IMG/VR virus record: IMGVR_UViG_3300024346_006511
Coordinates: 62,001 to 126,000 of that record
DNA: 64,000 nt
Reading direction: 5' to 3' (one strand)
Source of the DNA: a virus
Position 1 is the first letter of the stretch. Every line of letters begins with the position of its first letter. Shown one piece after another: positions 48,331-57,265 of this stretch. A program made the position numbers and the translations under genes. The notes under the pieces were generated by a model. That model saw only the letters and a program-made list of their open reading frames with translations, was not told the origin of the DNA and ran no database searches.

Positions 48331-48919
48331 TCTTAAATACTTTAAAACTATTTAGATTAGGGTAATTTTTATATGACCACTTCTTTGGTACCTTAGCTAC
48401 TGCATCGTTTAAAGAATGCAATCCTTGAGTTGCTACCTCAGGAGTCATATAATAATGATATCCTATTTCTTCTATATCTTGTTGGGCCCATGGACCGTTT
48501 GAATTGTCTCTACCGTCATAAGTCATGCATCTTAATTTATGAGATGCCTCCCTATTGTCTGTTAGTATCATACCTCCTCTTCCTAAACTTAAATGCTTTT
48601 GGAATTGAAAAGAAAGTACCATGAACGTACCTTTAATATACGAATTTTTTTTCCAATAAACGGCTGAATCTATAATATTATTTGTAATATAGTAATAATC
48701 TTCCCATTCATCGTGAATAAATGTACGTTTAATATTTAGCTTATCTGCTAACATAGGTACGGATAGATAAGTATGATAAGGAACTAAGATTTCTTCTGCC
48801 TTTGTATATCTCAAAGCCAATTCTAATCCGTGTGTACAACAGTCTACTGCTACACCGTAATCAGCTCCATAGAACTCAGCAACTTGTTTCTCAAATGTTC
48901 CTACTAATCCAAAACTCAT
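48323..48919 (-). CDS. Half-length DegT/DnrJ/EryC1-type aminotransferase
   Basis: The DegT/DnrJ/EryC1 PLP family fold is present: FEKQVAEFYGADYGVAVDCCTHGLEL, ILVPYHTYLSVPML, and FQFQKHLSLGRGGMILT in which the Lys would bind PLP. At 198 aa it is about half the usual 370-400 residues and lacks the C-terminal domain. It still contains the Schiff-base lysine, so it may be active as a minimal enzyme or may need a partner. Function would be transfer of an amino group to a keto-sugar. It overlaps the fucosyltransferase-like gene by 4 nt. Confidence 0.8.
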   Translation of the reverse strand: MSFGLVGTFEKQVAEFYGADYGVAVDCCTHGLELALRYTKAEEILVPYHTYLSVPMLADKLNIKRTFIHDEWEDYYYITNNIIDSAVYWKKNSYIKGTFMVLSFQFQKHLSLGRGGMILTDNREASHKLRCMTYDGRDNSNGPWAQQDIEEIGYHYYMTPEVATQGLHSLNDAVAKVPKKWSYKNYPNLNSFKVFKNG

Positions 48920-49965
48920 ACTAATGTCGAATAAGTGTTTAATGACTTTACATACTCTCTCAATATTCTATCTTTACCTTCGTTTATAAAATTATAAGGT
49001 ACTGGTCTCATTCTCTGAATTGATGATAACCATGTTGAATGTGGGGCACCAACTATAAAATTAGAGTTAGCTAAACACATCATATCTATTACGCTTTCTA
49101 GTGCAATTCTTTTAGAGCACTCAACATCTTCTAAGTTTACATTCTTTGTTAAGTAAGAAGGTAGTGAATTAATTACATCTCTTCTTGTATATATTCTTGC
49201 ATTAAATTTTGTTTTAAGATGTATATATTCCTTTTCTAATAAGTCACAACTAATATAAAACTTTTGATTTGGTGTTTGTTCTAGTATTTCTTTTATTAAA
49301 GCTGCGTATTTGCTATCTTCCCAGTACTTGTAAATTGTATCATCTACTTGTGTATATTGAATATTATCTCTAACACTATCAGGAAGTTCTTTATAATTTT
49401 TATTTGTTTTGTATACTCCGTTTCCTCTTCTTATATGAAGACCTACACACCCTGTAGCTATTTGTCTGATAGCAGATCTTAGTTGGTGGTCTTTAATTTT
49501 TACACGGTGAAGTCCAGTAGGAATTTCTTTCTCATCTGCTCTAGCTAAAATCTTATCGATACAGGACCAATCAAAATCCACAACATATCTATTTTCTGGA
49601 AGATCGTAGTCTATGTAATCAGAAGTGTTCAGAAACTTATCCACTTCTTCGTTGCCTATTACTGGCAATTTAGTAATCTCTTTAGTATCGTAATTGAAAT
49701 CGTAATTAGCTAACCAATCAGTTACTTCATCGTCATCACCTTCTAGTTTATAAATCTTTTCTGCTGGGAATTCTAAGTACTCGGTTTCATGCCAATACTT
49801 GTGTTCTAGTTGTAAGAAATGGTCTGTAGTAGAAGCGTTCTCTAAAACATAACAGGCATCCCAGTGTAGTAACCTATTGCCGAATCCTGTATCATAAGGT
49901 GTGTGTCCACCACCCCATGGTTCTTTAACTCTAATATACCTTCTATTTATAGGATCTTTTGCCAT
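48916..49965 (-). CDS. Fucosyltransferase-like protein (GT11/GT23/O-FucT motif)
   Basis: A 349 aa protein. The central ATGCVGLHIRRGNGVYK carries the HxRRG(D/N) motif that binds the GDP phosphates in alpha-1,2, alpha-1,6 and protein O-fucosyltransferases. The C-terminal NFIVGAPHSTWLSSIQ matches the S/T-rich loop with xxSTxS of the GDP-fucose site. The N-terminus has GFGNRLLHWDACYVL, a GxGNQL-like opening typical of GT11. It probably transfers fucose or a related deoxy-sugar from GDP-sugar. The upstream GDP-fucose supply is not encoded beyond the cupin and SDR genes. Confidence 0.8.
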   Translation of the reverse strand: MAKDPINRRYIRVKEPWGGGHTPYDTGFGNRLLHWDACYVLENASTTDHFLQLEHKYWHETEYLEFPAEKIYKLEGDDDEVTDWLANYDFNYDTKEITKLPVIGNEEVDKFLNTSDYIDYDLPENRYVVDFDWSCIDKILARADEKEIPTGLHRVKIKDHQLRSAIRQIATGCVGLHIRRGNGVYKTNKNYKELPDSVRDNIQYTQVDDTIYKYWEDSKYAALIKEILEQTPNQKFYISCDLLEKEYIHLKTKFNARIYTRRDVINSLPSYLTKNVNLEDVECSKRIALESVIDMMCLANSNFIVGAPHSTWLSSIQRMRPVPYNFINEGKDRILREYVKSLNTYSTLV

Positions 49966-51470
49966 TTTACTTTCCCTTTGCTTTTTTTATTTCTCTCTGC
50001 TATTGCAGGTGGTAATGTTTGTTGTTTTTTCTTTCCTATATCTGGTTTATATTCTCCTGATTCGAAGTGAGTAATCCTACCGTCGTTTACTTTAACATCA
50101 GGTATTGATTGATCTACTTCTATAGTGTCGTACCATTCAACTAAGTCGGGGAAAGCTTCCCTAATGTCATGTCCTTTTCTTTTATCATATTGTTCATAAA
50201 AAGATTTAAAATCATGATAATGTTTTTCTTTATCTTCTTCTGTTTCTACATGACCTTGCTCTACTACATCAATATAGTCTATTAATCTTTCGATTTGAGC
50301 TTTTTCATGATCCATCATCAATGGATGATCTTTTTTAATTTCGTACCAATCAGCTAATTTTTTATGTAGTTTCTTTTTTTCACTATCTGGTAAGTTTAAT
50401 GGCGACATAAATGCTGGCCATCTAAGTATGTTCAAATCAATACCTGGGTTATTCATACCGTATTTTTCCTTAAGTACGAACATATCATCCATAAATTCAG
50501 TTATAGAATATAGACATAATGAGTTGATAGTCATCATACAAATTACTTGTCTGAAGTTTCCTTCTTCTATTACTTTAACTAGATTATTTCTCCATACATC
50601 CCATACTAACCCATCTCTAATATATTCTGCTTGTATACCAAATGCTTCACAAGAAGTATATAAATCAAACTCTTTAATAGGGAGTGTATTAGACATATCA
50701 ATTAACTTATTAATTAACTTATCATGTACTCCAAGATTAGAGTTAACAGCTAGTCTAAGATTAGGTGCAGGTGTTTTCTGCATAGTCTCTAAAAACTTCC
50801 AGAAGTTAAACGATGCAGAAGGTTCTCCACCGGTTACTCTAAGTTCCTGCAAGCCAGGAGCAAGTGTTGGCCACCATTCTATAAATGCATCTACATATGG
50901 ATTATCTTTATTATTCTTACCAAAGATATCTGCCCATGAACCATCTGAATGATATGCTCCTGCTGATGTTGTTTTAAATTTCTGATAAGGACCGTTTTCT
51001 TCTATGTCCTTAGCCCATGTAGTTGAGTACCCAGTATTACAATACGAACAAGCAAAGTTACAAGTTCTATCAAAAGATACTTCTACGGTCTTTAAAGGTA
51101 TGTCATAATCCCATGGCAGTTCAGCTAGTTCAGCTATATCTTCATCAGAGTATATTCTACTCTTAAAAACTCTATCTCCTATTGAGTCGTTTCCTATATC
51201 TTCTACTTTCCAACAATATGAACACTCTGCTGGTCTAACACCTTCAAGCATCATTTTACGTATCTTCTTTTTGAAAGCAGTATTATGTAATGCTGAAGGA
51301 TTAGTTTTAATCTCTTCTAAATCTATTGGATGAGGTAAAGGTAGGTGACAGGAGTTAGTAAACCCATGTCCTAAATGTAAAGATGCATTGTACCATTTTG
51401 CAGCACAAAAACTTTCACTAACAGAATCTAAATGTTCTGTTCTCCATTTTACTAAGTTCTGATCTGCCAT
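49947..51470 (-). CDS. Twitch-type radical SAM protein, copy A, 507 aa
   Basis: A radical SAM protein with the CX3CX2C cluster in FDRTCNFACSYCNTGYS and a LRVTGGEPSASFNFWK segment. The N-terminal part has conserved Cys/His (FCAAKWYNASLHLGHG, NSCHLPLPHP, AECSYCWKVED), which may form an additional cluster. It is paralogous to the product at 52041-53414. Such twitch proteins carry an auxiliary cluster domain and act in peptide or small-molecule modification. A Lys-rich tail ends it. The substrate is unknown; the context suggests a glycan or protein involved in glycosylation. Confidence 0.85.
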   Translation of the reverse strand: MADQNLVKWRTEHLDSVSESFCAAKWYNASLHLGHGFTNSCHLPLPHPIDLEEIKTNPSALHNTAFKKKIRKMMLEGVRPAECSYCWKVEDIGNDSIGDRVFKSRIYSDEDIAELAELPWDYDIPLKTVEVSFDRTCNFACSYCNTGYSTTWAKDIEENGPYQKFKTTSAGAYHSDGSWADIFGKNNKDNPYVDAFIEWWPTLAPGLQELRVTGGEPSASFNFWKFLETMQKTPAPNLRLAVNSNLGVHDKLINKLIDMSNTLPIKEFDLYTSCEAFGIQAEYIRDGLVWDVWRNNLVKVIEEGNFRQVICMMTINSLCLYSITEFMDDMFVLKEKYGMNNPGIDLNILRWPAFMSPLNLPDSEKKKLHKKLADWYEIKKDHPLMMDHEKAQIERLIDYIDVVEQGHVETEEDKEKHYHDFKSFYEQYDKRKGHDIREAFPDLVEWYDTIEVDQSIPDVKVNDGRITHFESGEYKPDIGKKKQQTLPPAIAERNKKSKGKVKWQKIL

Positions 51471-52057
51471 TATATTTTATTCATAAAGTTACAATCTCCA
51501 GTTAAATCAACTGATTTATCGTATATATACTCTTCAAAGGTGTGATGGCAAAGTAACTTATCTTCTTGCGTAACCTTAAATTCGTACAACTCTATATCAG
51601 TATAGTTTAAATTATATCCATTTTTAGGGAAGTTTCCTGCCCCAAATATTATATGAGGATCCATTTCAGTTGCAAATGCCTTTTCAGTCAAATCAACCTT
51701 GTGTACCTCTCTACTATTAATAAATACCGTAAAACTTTGGTTTGGAATGTGCTTCCATGTAATTTTTAACCTTACATCGTCAAATACGGCAAAAGGTAAA
51801 TCCCAGTACTCTGTTTTCTTATCCTCATTCATCATCGTAAACAGTAACCTACCTTCGTATATATCGATTGCTGTATAGTGAGGAAGCAATGTAAAAAGAG
51901 TTCCTATAATACCTTCTACCTTCTTGATTTTCATATCTACATATACTTCAAAAGGATTCAACCCAGTAAGTACTTTATTTGCAGGATATTCTGGAAAGGT
52001 ATCACATATATGACTTGGCCAAAAGACCCATGGATTACCACTACTTATATTTAGCAT
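51470..52057 (-). CDS. Concanavalin-like (LamG) domain protein, 195 aa
   Basis: A beta-sandwich protein with the LamG/ConA pattern: FEVYVDMKIKKVEG, LLFTMMNEDKKTEYWDLPF, VRLKITWKHIPNQSFTVFIN and HIIFGAGNFPKNG, then YTDIELYEFKV. It lacks a signal peptide, so it is a soluble sugar-binding or structural protein. It sits between the two twitch radical SAM genes, and similar LamG domains are fused to the GT7 genes nearby, so it may hold the sugar acceptor. It is translationally coupled to the neighbouring genes. Confidence 0.6.
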   Translation of the reverse strand: MLNISSGNPWVFWPSHICDTFPEYPANKVLTGLNPFEVYVDMKIKKVEGIIGTLFTLLPHYTAIDIYEGRLLFTMMNEDKKTEYWDLPFAVFDDVRLKITWKHIPNQSFTVFINSREVHKVDLTEKAFATEMDPHIIFGAGNFPKNGYNLNYTDIELYEFKVTQEDKLLCHHTFEEYIYDKSVDLTGDCNFMNKI

Positions 52058-53414
52058 ACATTTTATCTAATTTAGGAAAAGTCTCTAAGAAATTAGTTCC
52101 TCTTCTCTTATCTAATTCATCAACAAATATTACAAAGTCTTCTCTATTCTTTTCTTTATCGTAAAGAGCACTATGAGCTTTCGAATAATCGTATATTCGC
52201 TTTATCTTTTGTATCTCAACATTTGTAAAACCATATGCCTCGTGACTAAACTCTTTCTGACCATAGTATAAAGCTTTCTTTGCAGCTTCGAGTATAAGTT
52301 CCTTATGCTCTTCTTCCAATATACGAACTGAAAGGTGATTAGGCCACCTTAAGTACGAAGTATCTAGTTGAATAGCTGAAATACTGTATCTCTGACCATT
52401 GTGGTACTTCTTTTTAATCTCAAATATCTTATCTACTAACTCTCCGTAAGTAAAAACAGATAAAGCATTAAAAGTAGCCATAACATTAATCGTTACTTTA
52501 GGTAATTCAGTAAGTATCTTTTCTACATTTACCCAGAATTTATCATAATCCAGTCCATACCTAGTATATTCAGCTTGTGACTTAGTAGCTTCGACAGATG
52601 TAAATACTACTAATTCTTTTACCTTATCGTTTTCACATATGACTTTTGCTTTTTCAATAAACTTATCAATTAAAGCATCGGGTACTCCAAGATTAGTATT
52701 AATTGATAGAGCTAACTCTGTGTTAGGTTCTTCTTGTTCGATTATATAGTCTAATACCTTAAAGGTATCCTTCGCAAGTAGAGGCTCTCCTCCAGTTATT
52801 CTGAATGTATGTAGATCTCTGTATAAATCTGGCCACCATTTCCAAAATGCATCTACGTAAGGATTATGCTCGGAGTGCTTATACGGCATTTCACCTTTCG
52901 CTCTTAATTGTTCTATACCGTTAAATTTGGTAGAAGTTGGATATGCTCCATGCTTCTCAATTTCATCAACCCATTTAGATGAGAATTGTGGACCACAGTA
53001 AGCACATTTAAAATTACATGTATTTGAAAAAGATACCTCTACGTAGCGAGGATTAAAATCATCTCTCCAGTTAGCCTTAACGATATCATCATAACTTTTG
53101 ATAGACCAAGGCTCTGAAGATTTAAATACTCTATCTGAAAATGAGTTAGAGTTATCTTCTACGTTCCAACAGTAATTACACTCTTCAGGTCTTTTACCTT
53201 CAAGCATCTCTTTCCTCTTAAATTTTTTAAATTTAGTATTGTGAAGAGCTGTTGGATTACGTTTTATTTCTGCTTCTTTTATTTTATGAGGAGAAGGGTG
53301 ATGGCAAGAATGAGTCATACCCATAGACAGGTGGATAGTAGATTGTGTCCATTTTGCAAGACACATACCACAGCCTACTTTATCTAACTTCCCTTTTACT
53401 TCTTCTGATGTCAT
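52041..53414 (-). CDS. Twitch-type radical SAM protein, copy B, 457 aa
   Basis: A paralogue of copy A: GMCLAKWTQSTIHLSMGMTH, ECNYCWNVEDNSNSFSDRVF, SNTCNFKCAYCGPQFSSKW (CX3CX2C) and FRITGGEPLLAKDTFK. The N-terminal CxxxKW and SCHHPSPHKI segments are shared with copy A, which makes a two-gene family. It lacks the long Lys-rich tail of copy A. The products probably act in the same pathway on different substrates. It overlaps the GT7 gene by 4 nt. Confidence 0.85.
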   Translation of the reverse strand: MTSEEVKGKLDKVGCGMCLAKWTQSTIHLSMGMTHSCHHPSPHKIKEAEIKRNPTALHNTKFKKFKRKEMLEGKRPEECNYCWNVEDNSNSFSDRVFKSSEPWSIKSYDDIVKANWRDDFNPRYVEVSFSNTCNFKCAYCGPQFSSKWVDEIEKHGAYPTSTKFNGIEQLRAKGEMPYKHSEHNPYVDAFWKWWPDLYRDLHTFRITGGEPLLAKDTFKVLDYIIEQEEPNTELALSINTNLGVPDALIDKFIEKAKVICENDKVKELVVFTSVEATKSQAEYTRYGLDYDKFWVNVEKILTELPKVTINVMATFNALSVFTYGELVDKIFEIKKKYHNGQRYSISAIQLDTSYLRWPNHLSVRILEEEHKELILEAAKKALYYGQKEFSHEAYGFTNVEIQKIKRIYDYSKAHSALYDKEKNREDFVIFVDELDKRRGTNFLETFPKLDKMYAKYK

Positions 53415-54826
53415 AGTTTTATATTGATCATTTTAGCCCAAGGTGTTAGTATGTCTTCACCTACTAGTTCATATTTAAGTGAGTTTATTCCATCTAATTT
53501 ATAATCGATTTCATCTTGTTGCATTTGAAGTACATATCTACGCTCGTTTCTTGCTGTTGTTTCTCCTTTTGCGAACTTTCCGTTAACGATTCCTTCATCT
53601 TTGTGAGGTAAACATCTAAATCTACCGTCAGATCTATAAGGTAATATTGAGTTTGGTATTTTAATGTCCTCTACTTTTGTTTCAGTCATATACTCTTGAA
53701 ACTCAGTTTGAGGATTTTTAAAATCTATATCAATAGTTAACTCGTCTTTAGGTATAGTAGTCTCTAAGTTACTCACCTCTTTAGGTGTTAAAGCTCTTTT
53801 CCACGCAAACACCTTAGCAATATCTCCTTTGAAGAATTTTATAGTACTATCATCCGGTTCTGAAGGTGATGTACCGATATACCATGGCTCTGAACCGTAG
53901 TTCTTTAATCTACCTTGAAACTCTAATGGTGATTGAGAACCGAATCCTCCTCTAGTATCTACTTCTGAGCCATTAAGGTAGAAGTGTGATTTTCTATCCA
54001 TCGAATCAAATACAGCAGTCACCCAAGTCCATTGTTCATCGTATCTTTTTACCCACATATAGTTATGTTGATGAAAGTTGTTCCAATACGTTAACGAAAT
54101 GGCTCTAGAATTATTAAATCCAATACCGTAATCATATCCTTTAACCCTTATAACTGGGTATTCAACATATTTTCTTTCGTTACTACCGATCAAGAATATA
54201 GGGTTCTTATCAGGTTGCTGTCTAGCTCTCATTAATACCGAAACTGTGTGTGATCTAGAGTTTAGGGATCTCATAGGTTTAGTAAACGGTACTTTGATAA
54301 ATGAATTATCTCCATTAAACCTCTTATAGGGTTGAGAGGTGAGAGATTCTTGAATATATGTGTTATTAGTTAGACCTTCTTTATTACATCTCCAAAATAG
54401 ATCATCGTCTTCCATTCCCCAATCCCAATATTCATTAGAATATCCATTAGTGGCTTCTACTTGTTCTTTTGAAAATACTACAGCTCCACCAAAATACTCA
54501 TGGTATTTAAGACCGTAGTTCATTTGTGATATCTGTGTAGCAATGTGCCTAGGACCATCTTCTGGAAAGGAGTAGTCTGCACCACCACCTTTTTCAGGTA
54601 TCATATCTATATCATGCCATACAATATGTGTACATCCTTCTTCGAAAGCATGTTTAGCAGCAATGTTTTTAGTTGCTCCTCTATTGAATAATTTATCATC
54701 TACTTGATGACAAAAGTACATTTGAAAATCGATATTTTGCTCTTTTAAGTACTTACCTACTTTAGGTATAAACTCGTTAAGGTGCATTTCTCTATTACGA
54801 TAAGGTACACATACTCCTAATTTCAT
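53411..54826 (-). CDS. GT7-like glycosyltransferase with C-terminal LamG domain, 471 aa
   Basis: The N-terminal 150 residues match the beta-1,4-galactosyltransferase (GT7) pattern: GVCVPYRNREMHL, LFNRGATKNIAAKHAFEEG, IVWHDIDMIPEKGG (DxD-like), YFGGAVVF and GYSNEYWDWGMEDDDLFWR (the WGxEDDD box). The C-terminal part has a concanavalin/LamG plan: SFIKVPFTKPMRSLNSRSHT...DSTIKFFKGDIAKVFAWKRALT. GT7 is best known from animal enzymes; here it is joined to a carbohydrate-binding-like domain. It overlaps the second GT7 gene by 4 nt. Confidence 0.85.
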   Translation of the reverse strand: MKLGVCVPYRNREMHLNEFIPKVGKYLKEQNIDFQMYFCHQVDDKLFNRGATKNIAAKHAFEEGCTHIVWHDIDMIPEKGGGADYSFPEDGPRHIATQISQMNYGLKYHEYFGGAVVFSKEQVEATNGYSNEYWDWGMEDDDLFWRCNKEGLTNNTYIQESLTSQPYKRFNGDNSFIKVPFTKPMRSLNSRSHTVSVLMRARQQPDKNPIFLIGSNERKYVEYPVIRVKGYDYGIGFNNSRAISLTYWNNFHQHNYMWVKRYDEQWTWVTAVFDSMDRKSHFYLNGSEVDTRGGFGSQSPLEFQGRLKNYGSEPWYIGTSPSEPDDSTIKFFKGDIAKVFAWKRALTPKEVSNLETTIPKDELTIDIDFKNPQTEFQEYMTETKVEDIKIPNSILPYRSDGRFRCLPHKDEGIVNGKFAKGETTARNERRYVLQMQQDEIDYKLDGINSLKYELVGEDILTPWAKMINIKL

Positions 54827-56223
54827 AATTTAACTGTTAATTGGGTTATATTTCTAACATTTGAGTTAGATAGTATCCTATATTTTAATGTAGTTAAGCC
54901 ATCTTGTTCTAAAGTAGTAGATCCGTACATAACTTCATTCATGAACTTTAACTGATTATACCTGGTTGTAATGTCTTTCCATCCTGTTGTCAAGAATCCA
55001 TTATCCTCGTGATCTAAGGTCTTGTAATCACTAGTTCTTCTGAATGGTACTTTAAGTACTCTATGTTTAGGTAAGTCGTATTGAACAACTTCACAGTCTA
55101 CTATTTGACTATGCTCCTCTAGCTTAGCTATATCGATTAACTTATACTCTTTTATAAATTTAGCGTCTCCATATGATACTAAATTACCAGCACTTTGGTA
55201 GCTTTCAAAGTTATCTGCTAATCCAAAGTATTTGTTGTTTTGAACAGTAACTATTTCTTCATACGTTAATGCTTTATTCCATACAGCATAGGTATTAATA
55301 TACCCTTTGAAAAAGTTATTATCTTCTTCTCTATCTGGGTCTGTACATCCTATATAAGCTTTACCTGCTTTATCGTATAGTCTCATAGGATTTTTTAATA
55401 CCTCCGTACCTATGTGTTTAGCATTTTGGTATAATGAAGCAGTGTTTTTCTCTTTATTATATACAAAAGTTAACGTAGTCTTGACATTAGGTACTATATT
55501 AGAGTATATAAAATGGTGGTTCTTTTTGCTATCAAAAAACTCAACAGCAAATCTCCTAAAACTCGTATACATTATATTAAAGTCAAAACCTGGTATGCCA
55601 AAGGCTACGTACTTATCTTCTCTCTTATTAGAGTCTAATGTATAACCTTTAGGTTCTAATGAAATATGTATAGAAAAATCACCTCTGGTTCTAATCCTAT
55701 TAGGAACTTCAACATAAGAACTAACTCCGTTTAATTTTAAAGCTGCTGTGTTAGGGCCAGCATCATTTAGAGGAAGCTCGTCTAGCTTAATTCCTTTAAG
55801 TCTACATCTATGCAGTAAGTCATCATCTTCAAATCCCCATCCCCAATACCTATTAGAAAAACCATTTATCTTTTTAAAGTCTTCTACTGGAAACATTGTT
55901 ATGCCTCCAAAGTATTCCTCAAACGGTATATCTTGTGTAGCTAAATGTACAGGGTGATCAGCGTAAGAATAGTCCACTTTCTTAGGTAACATATCTACGT
56001 CGTGAAATACGACATAATCACATCCTAGTTTTTCTGCCTCTTGAAATCCTATGTTTAAAAGTTTACCTCTATTGAAAGATTGACTATCGTCTTGCTCTAC
56101 TACTATTAGTTCATAAGGAATTTTTGCTCCATATAACTTAGCTTGGATAAGCATTTTAAACTTCAAGAGATGATCGTACCTGTCTCTGTAAGGTACAATT
56201 ACTCCGAGTTTATGTACTGCCAT
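54823..56223 (-). CDS. GT7-like glycosyltransferase with C-terminal LamG domain, second copy, 466 aa
   Basis: A paralogue of the neighbouring gene. GVIVPYRDRYDHLLKFKML, SFNRGKLLNIGFQEAEKLG, VVFHDVDMLPKKVDYSYADH, EYFGGITMFPVEDFKKING and RYWGWGFEDDDLLHRC match GT7 even better than the first copy. The LamG-like half runs from LKLNGVSSYVEVP to FFKGYINTYAVWNKALTYEEI. The domain order GT7-LamG is the same in both, so the fusion predates the duplication. It would use a UDP-sugar, probably UDP-Gal or UDP-GalNAc. Confidence 0.88.
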   Translation of the reverse strand: MAVHKLGVIVPYRDRYDHLLKFKMLIQAKLYGAKIPYELIVVEQDDSQSFNRGKLLNIGFQEAEKLGCDYVVFHDVDMLPKKVDYSYADHPVHLATQDIPFEEYFGGITMFPVEDFKKINGFSNRYWGWGFEDDDLLHRCRLKGIKLDELPLNDAGPNTAALKLNGVSSYVEVPNRIRTRGDFSIHISLEPKGYTLDSNKREDKYVAFGIPGFDFNIMYTSFRRFAVEFFDSKKNHHFIYSNIVPNVKTTLTFVYNKEKNTASLYQNAKHIGTEVLKNPMRLYDKAGKAYIGCTDPDREEDNNFFKGYINTYAVWNKALTYEEIVTVQNNKYFGLADNFESYQSAGNLVSYGDAKFIKEYKLIDIAKLEEHSQIVDCEVVQYDLPKHRVLKVPFRRTSDYKTLDHEDNGFLTTGWKDITTRYNQLKFMNEVMYGSTTLEQDGLTTLKYRILSNSNVRNITQLTVKL

Positions 56224-56429
56224 TATTTGTCCTTGCCTTCAGTTAGATTATTATGCCATTCTGATAAGTAAAACTGTATTCTTCCGTCCCAGTCTTCTTT
56301 GTCGATTTCTTCAAACCATACAGTTAGAGCATCTAATGATACAGCGATCTTCTCTAACGCTTTAGTTTTTCTTTCTTCGATTAGAACTTTTTCAGCTTCT
56401 AATACTTCTTTGTCGATTTTTGCACTCAT
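56223..56429 (-). CDS. Coiled-coil hypothetical protein, 68 aa
   Basis: A charged helix (AKIDKEVLEAEKVLIEERKT, KALEKIAVSLDALTVWFEE) followed by a short polar end. No family is recognised; small helical proteins of this kind recur beside glycosyltransferase genes in phages. It overlaps the glycosyltransferase gene on its left by 1 nt and that on its right by 4 nt. Confidence 0.6.
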   Translation of the reverse strand: MSAKIDKEVLEAEKVLIEERKTKALEKIAVSLDALTVWFEEIDKEDWDGRIQFYLSEWHNNLTEGKDK

Positions 56430-57265
56430 ATTGTTATTATTAATTTACGTAATTCATCCCAGTGTGGGTAGTCTTTATATTCAATATACGAATTTTCTTT
56501 TAAATTAGCAACTAAATATTCGGGTTTAGTTATATCTATTTTCCAATCTGTTCTTGCAATAGCTCTATACATTTTACTGTACTCCTTAGAGAATGCGTAA
56601 TCTTTTTTTATTTCAGCAACTTCTAACATTCTAGTTAAACATGTACTATCCCATTTAAAGTGATGAACCTGAGTGAATACTTCTTCTACTGGCATTCTTC
56701 TTGGGTGGCTAGATCCCCAGCTATTAGTACCGTCATTAAATGAAGCGTAATGTTGCCCGGGAGTAACTTCTTGATAACCTTTCATTAATGTACATTTATT
56801 AGGACAGGCTTTTGACATAGGGTATCTAAAGAATCCTGCTAAAGGAAATGCTTCGTGAATATTAGTGTCTGCTGTTACTTTAGGAAAAGTACCATCTATA
56901 CCTATTCTATCTATGAACCCTCCTGTAACAAAGTCATATCCTTTTCTCTCACATTGCTCGATGATGTCTTCTATAGGTTCAGGGTATACCTGTAATTCAT
57001 CATCATCTGATACAATCCACCAGTCATTTGGTCGTTGACTTTTAACGTAGTTATATAATTCAGTAACTCTTTCCCAATTGTATTTAGCTTCTGTTACAAC
57101 TAAATATGGTTCGATTCCTAGTGCTTGGATTTCTTCTAGAATCCCGTCATCATCTGAATGTCTGTAGACAACTACATATGCTTTGTCTATGACATTTTCG
57201 TAATGCTTTAACATATGCGGAAGCATATGAGTATTTTTTCCTACTACTGTAACTAAATTAAGCAC
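56426..57265 (-). CDS. GT2/GT92-like glycosyltransferase, 279 aa
   Basis: A small GT-A glycosyltransferase: TVVGKNTHMLPHMLKHYENVIDKAYVVVYRHSDDD opens the nucleotide-binding region and WWIVSDDDELQVYPEPIED is the DxD-like metal site. A GFIDRIGIDGTFPK segment and the VHHFKWD region fit the acceptor side. It resembles the GT92 and phage glycosyltransferase 2 family proteins. It would transfer a sugar from a nucleotide sugar to an unknown acceptor. It overlaps the methyltransferase gene by 8 nt. Confidence 0.8.
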   Translation of the reverse strand: MLNLVTVVGKNTHMLPHMLKHYENVIDKAYVVVYRHSDDDGILEEIQALGIEPYLVVTEAKYNWERVTELYNYVKSQRPNDWWIVSDDDELQVYPEPIEDIIEQCERKGYDFVTGGFIDRIGIDGTFPKVTADTNIHEAFPLAGFFRYPMSKACPNKCTLMKGYQEVTPGQHYASFNDGTNSWGSSHPRRMPVEEVFTQVHHFKWDSTCLTRMLEVAEIKKDYAFSKEYSKMYRAIARTDWKIDITKPEYLVANLKENSYIEYKDYPHWDELRKLIITI

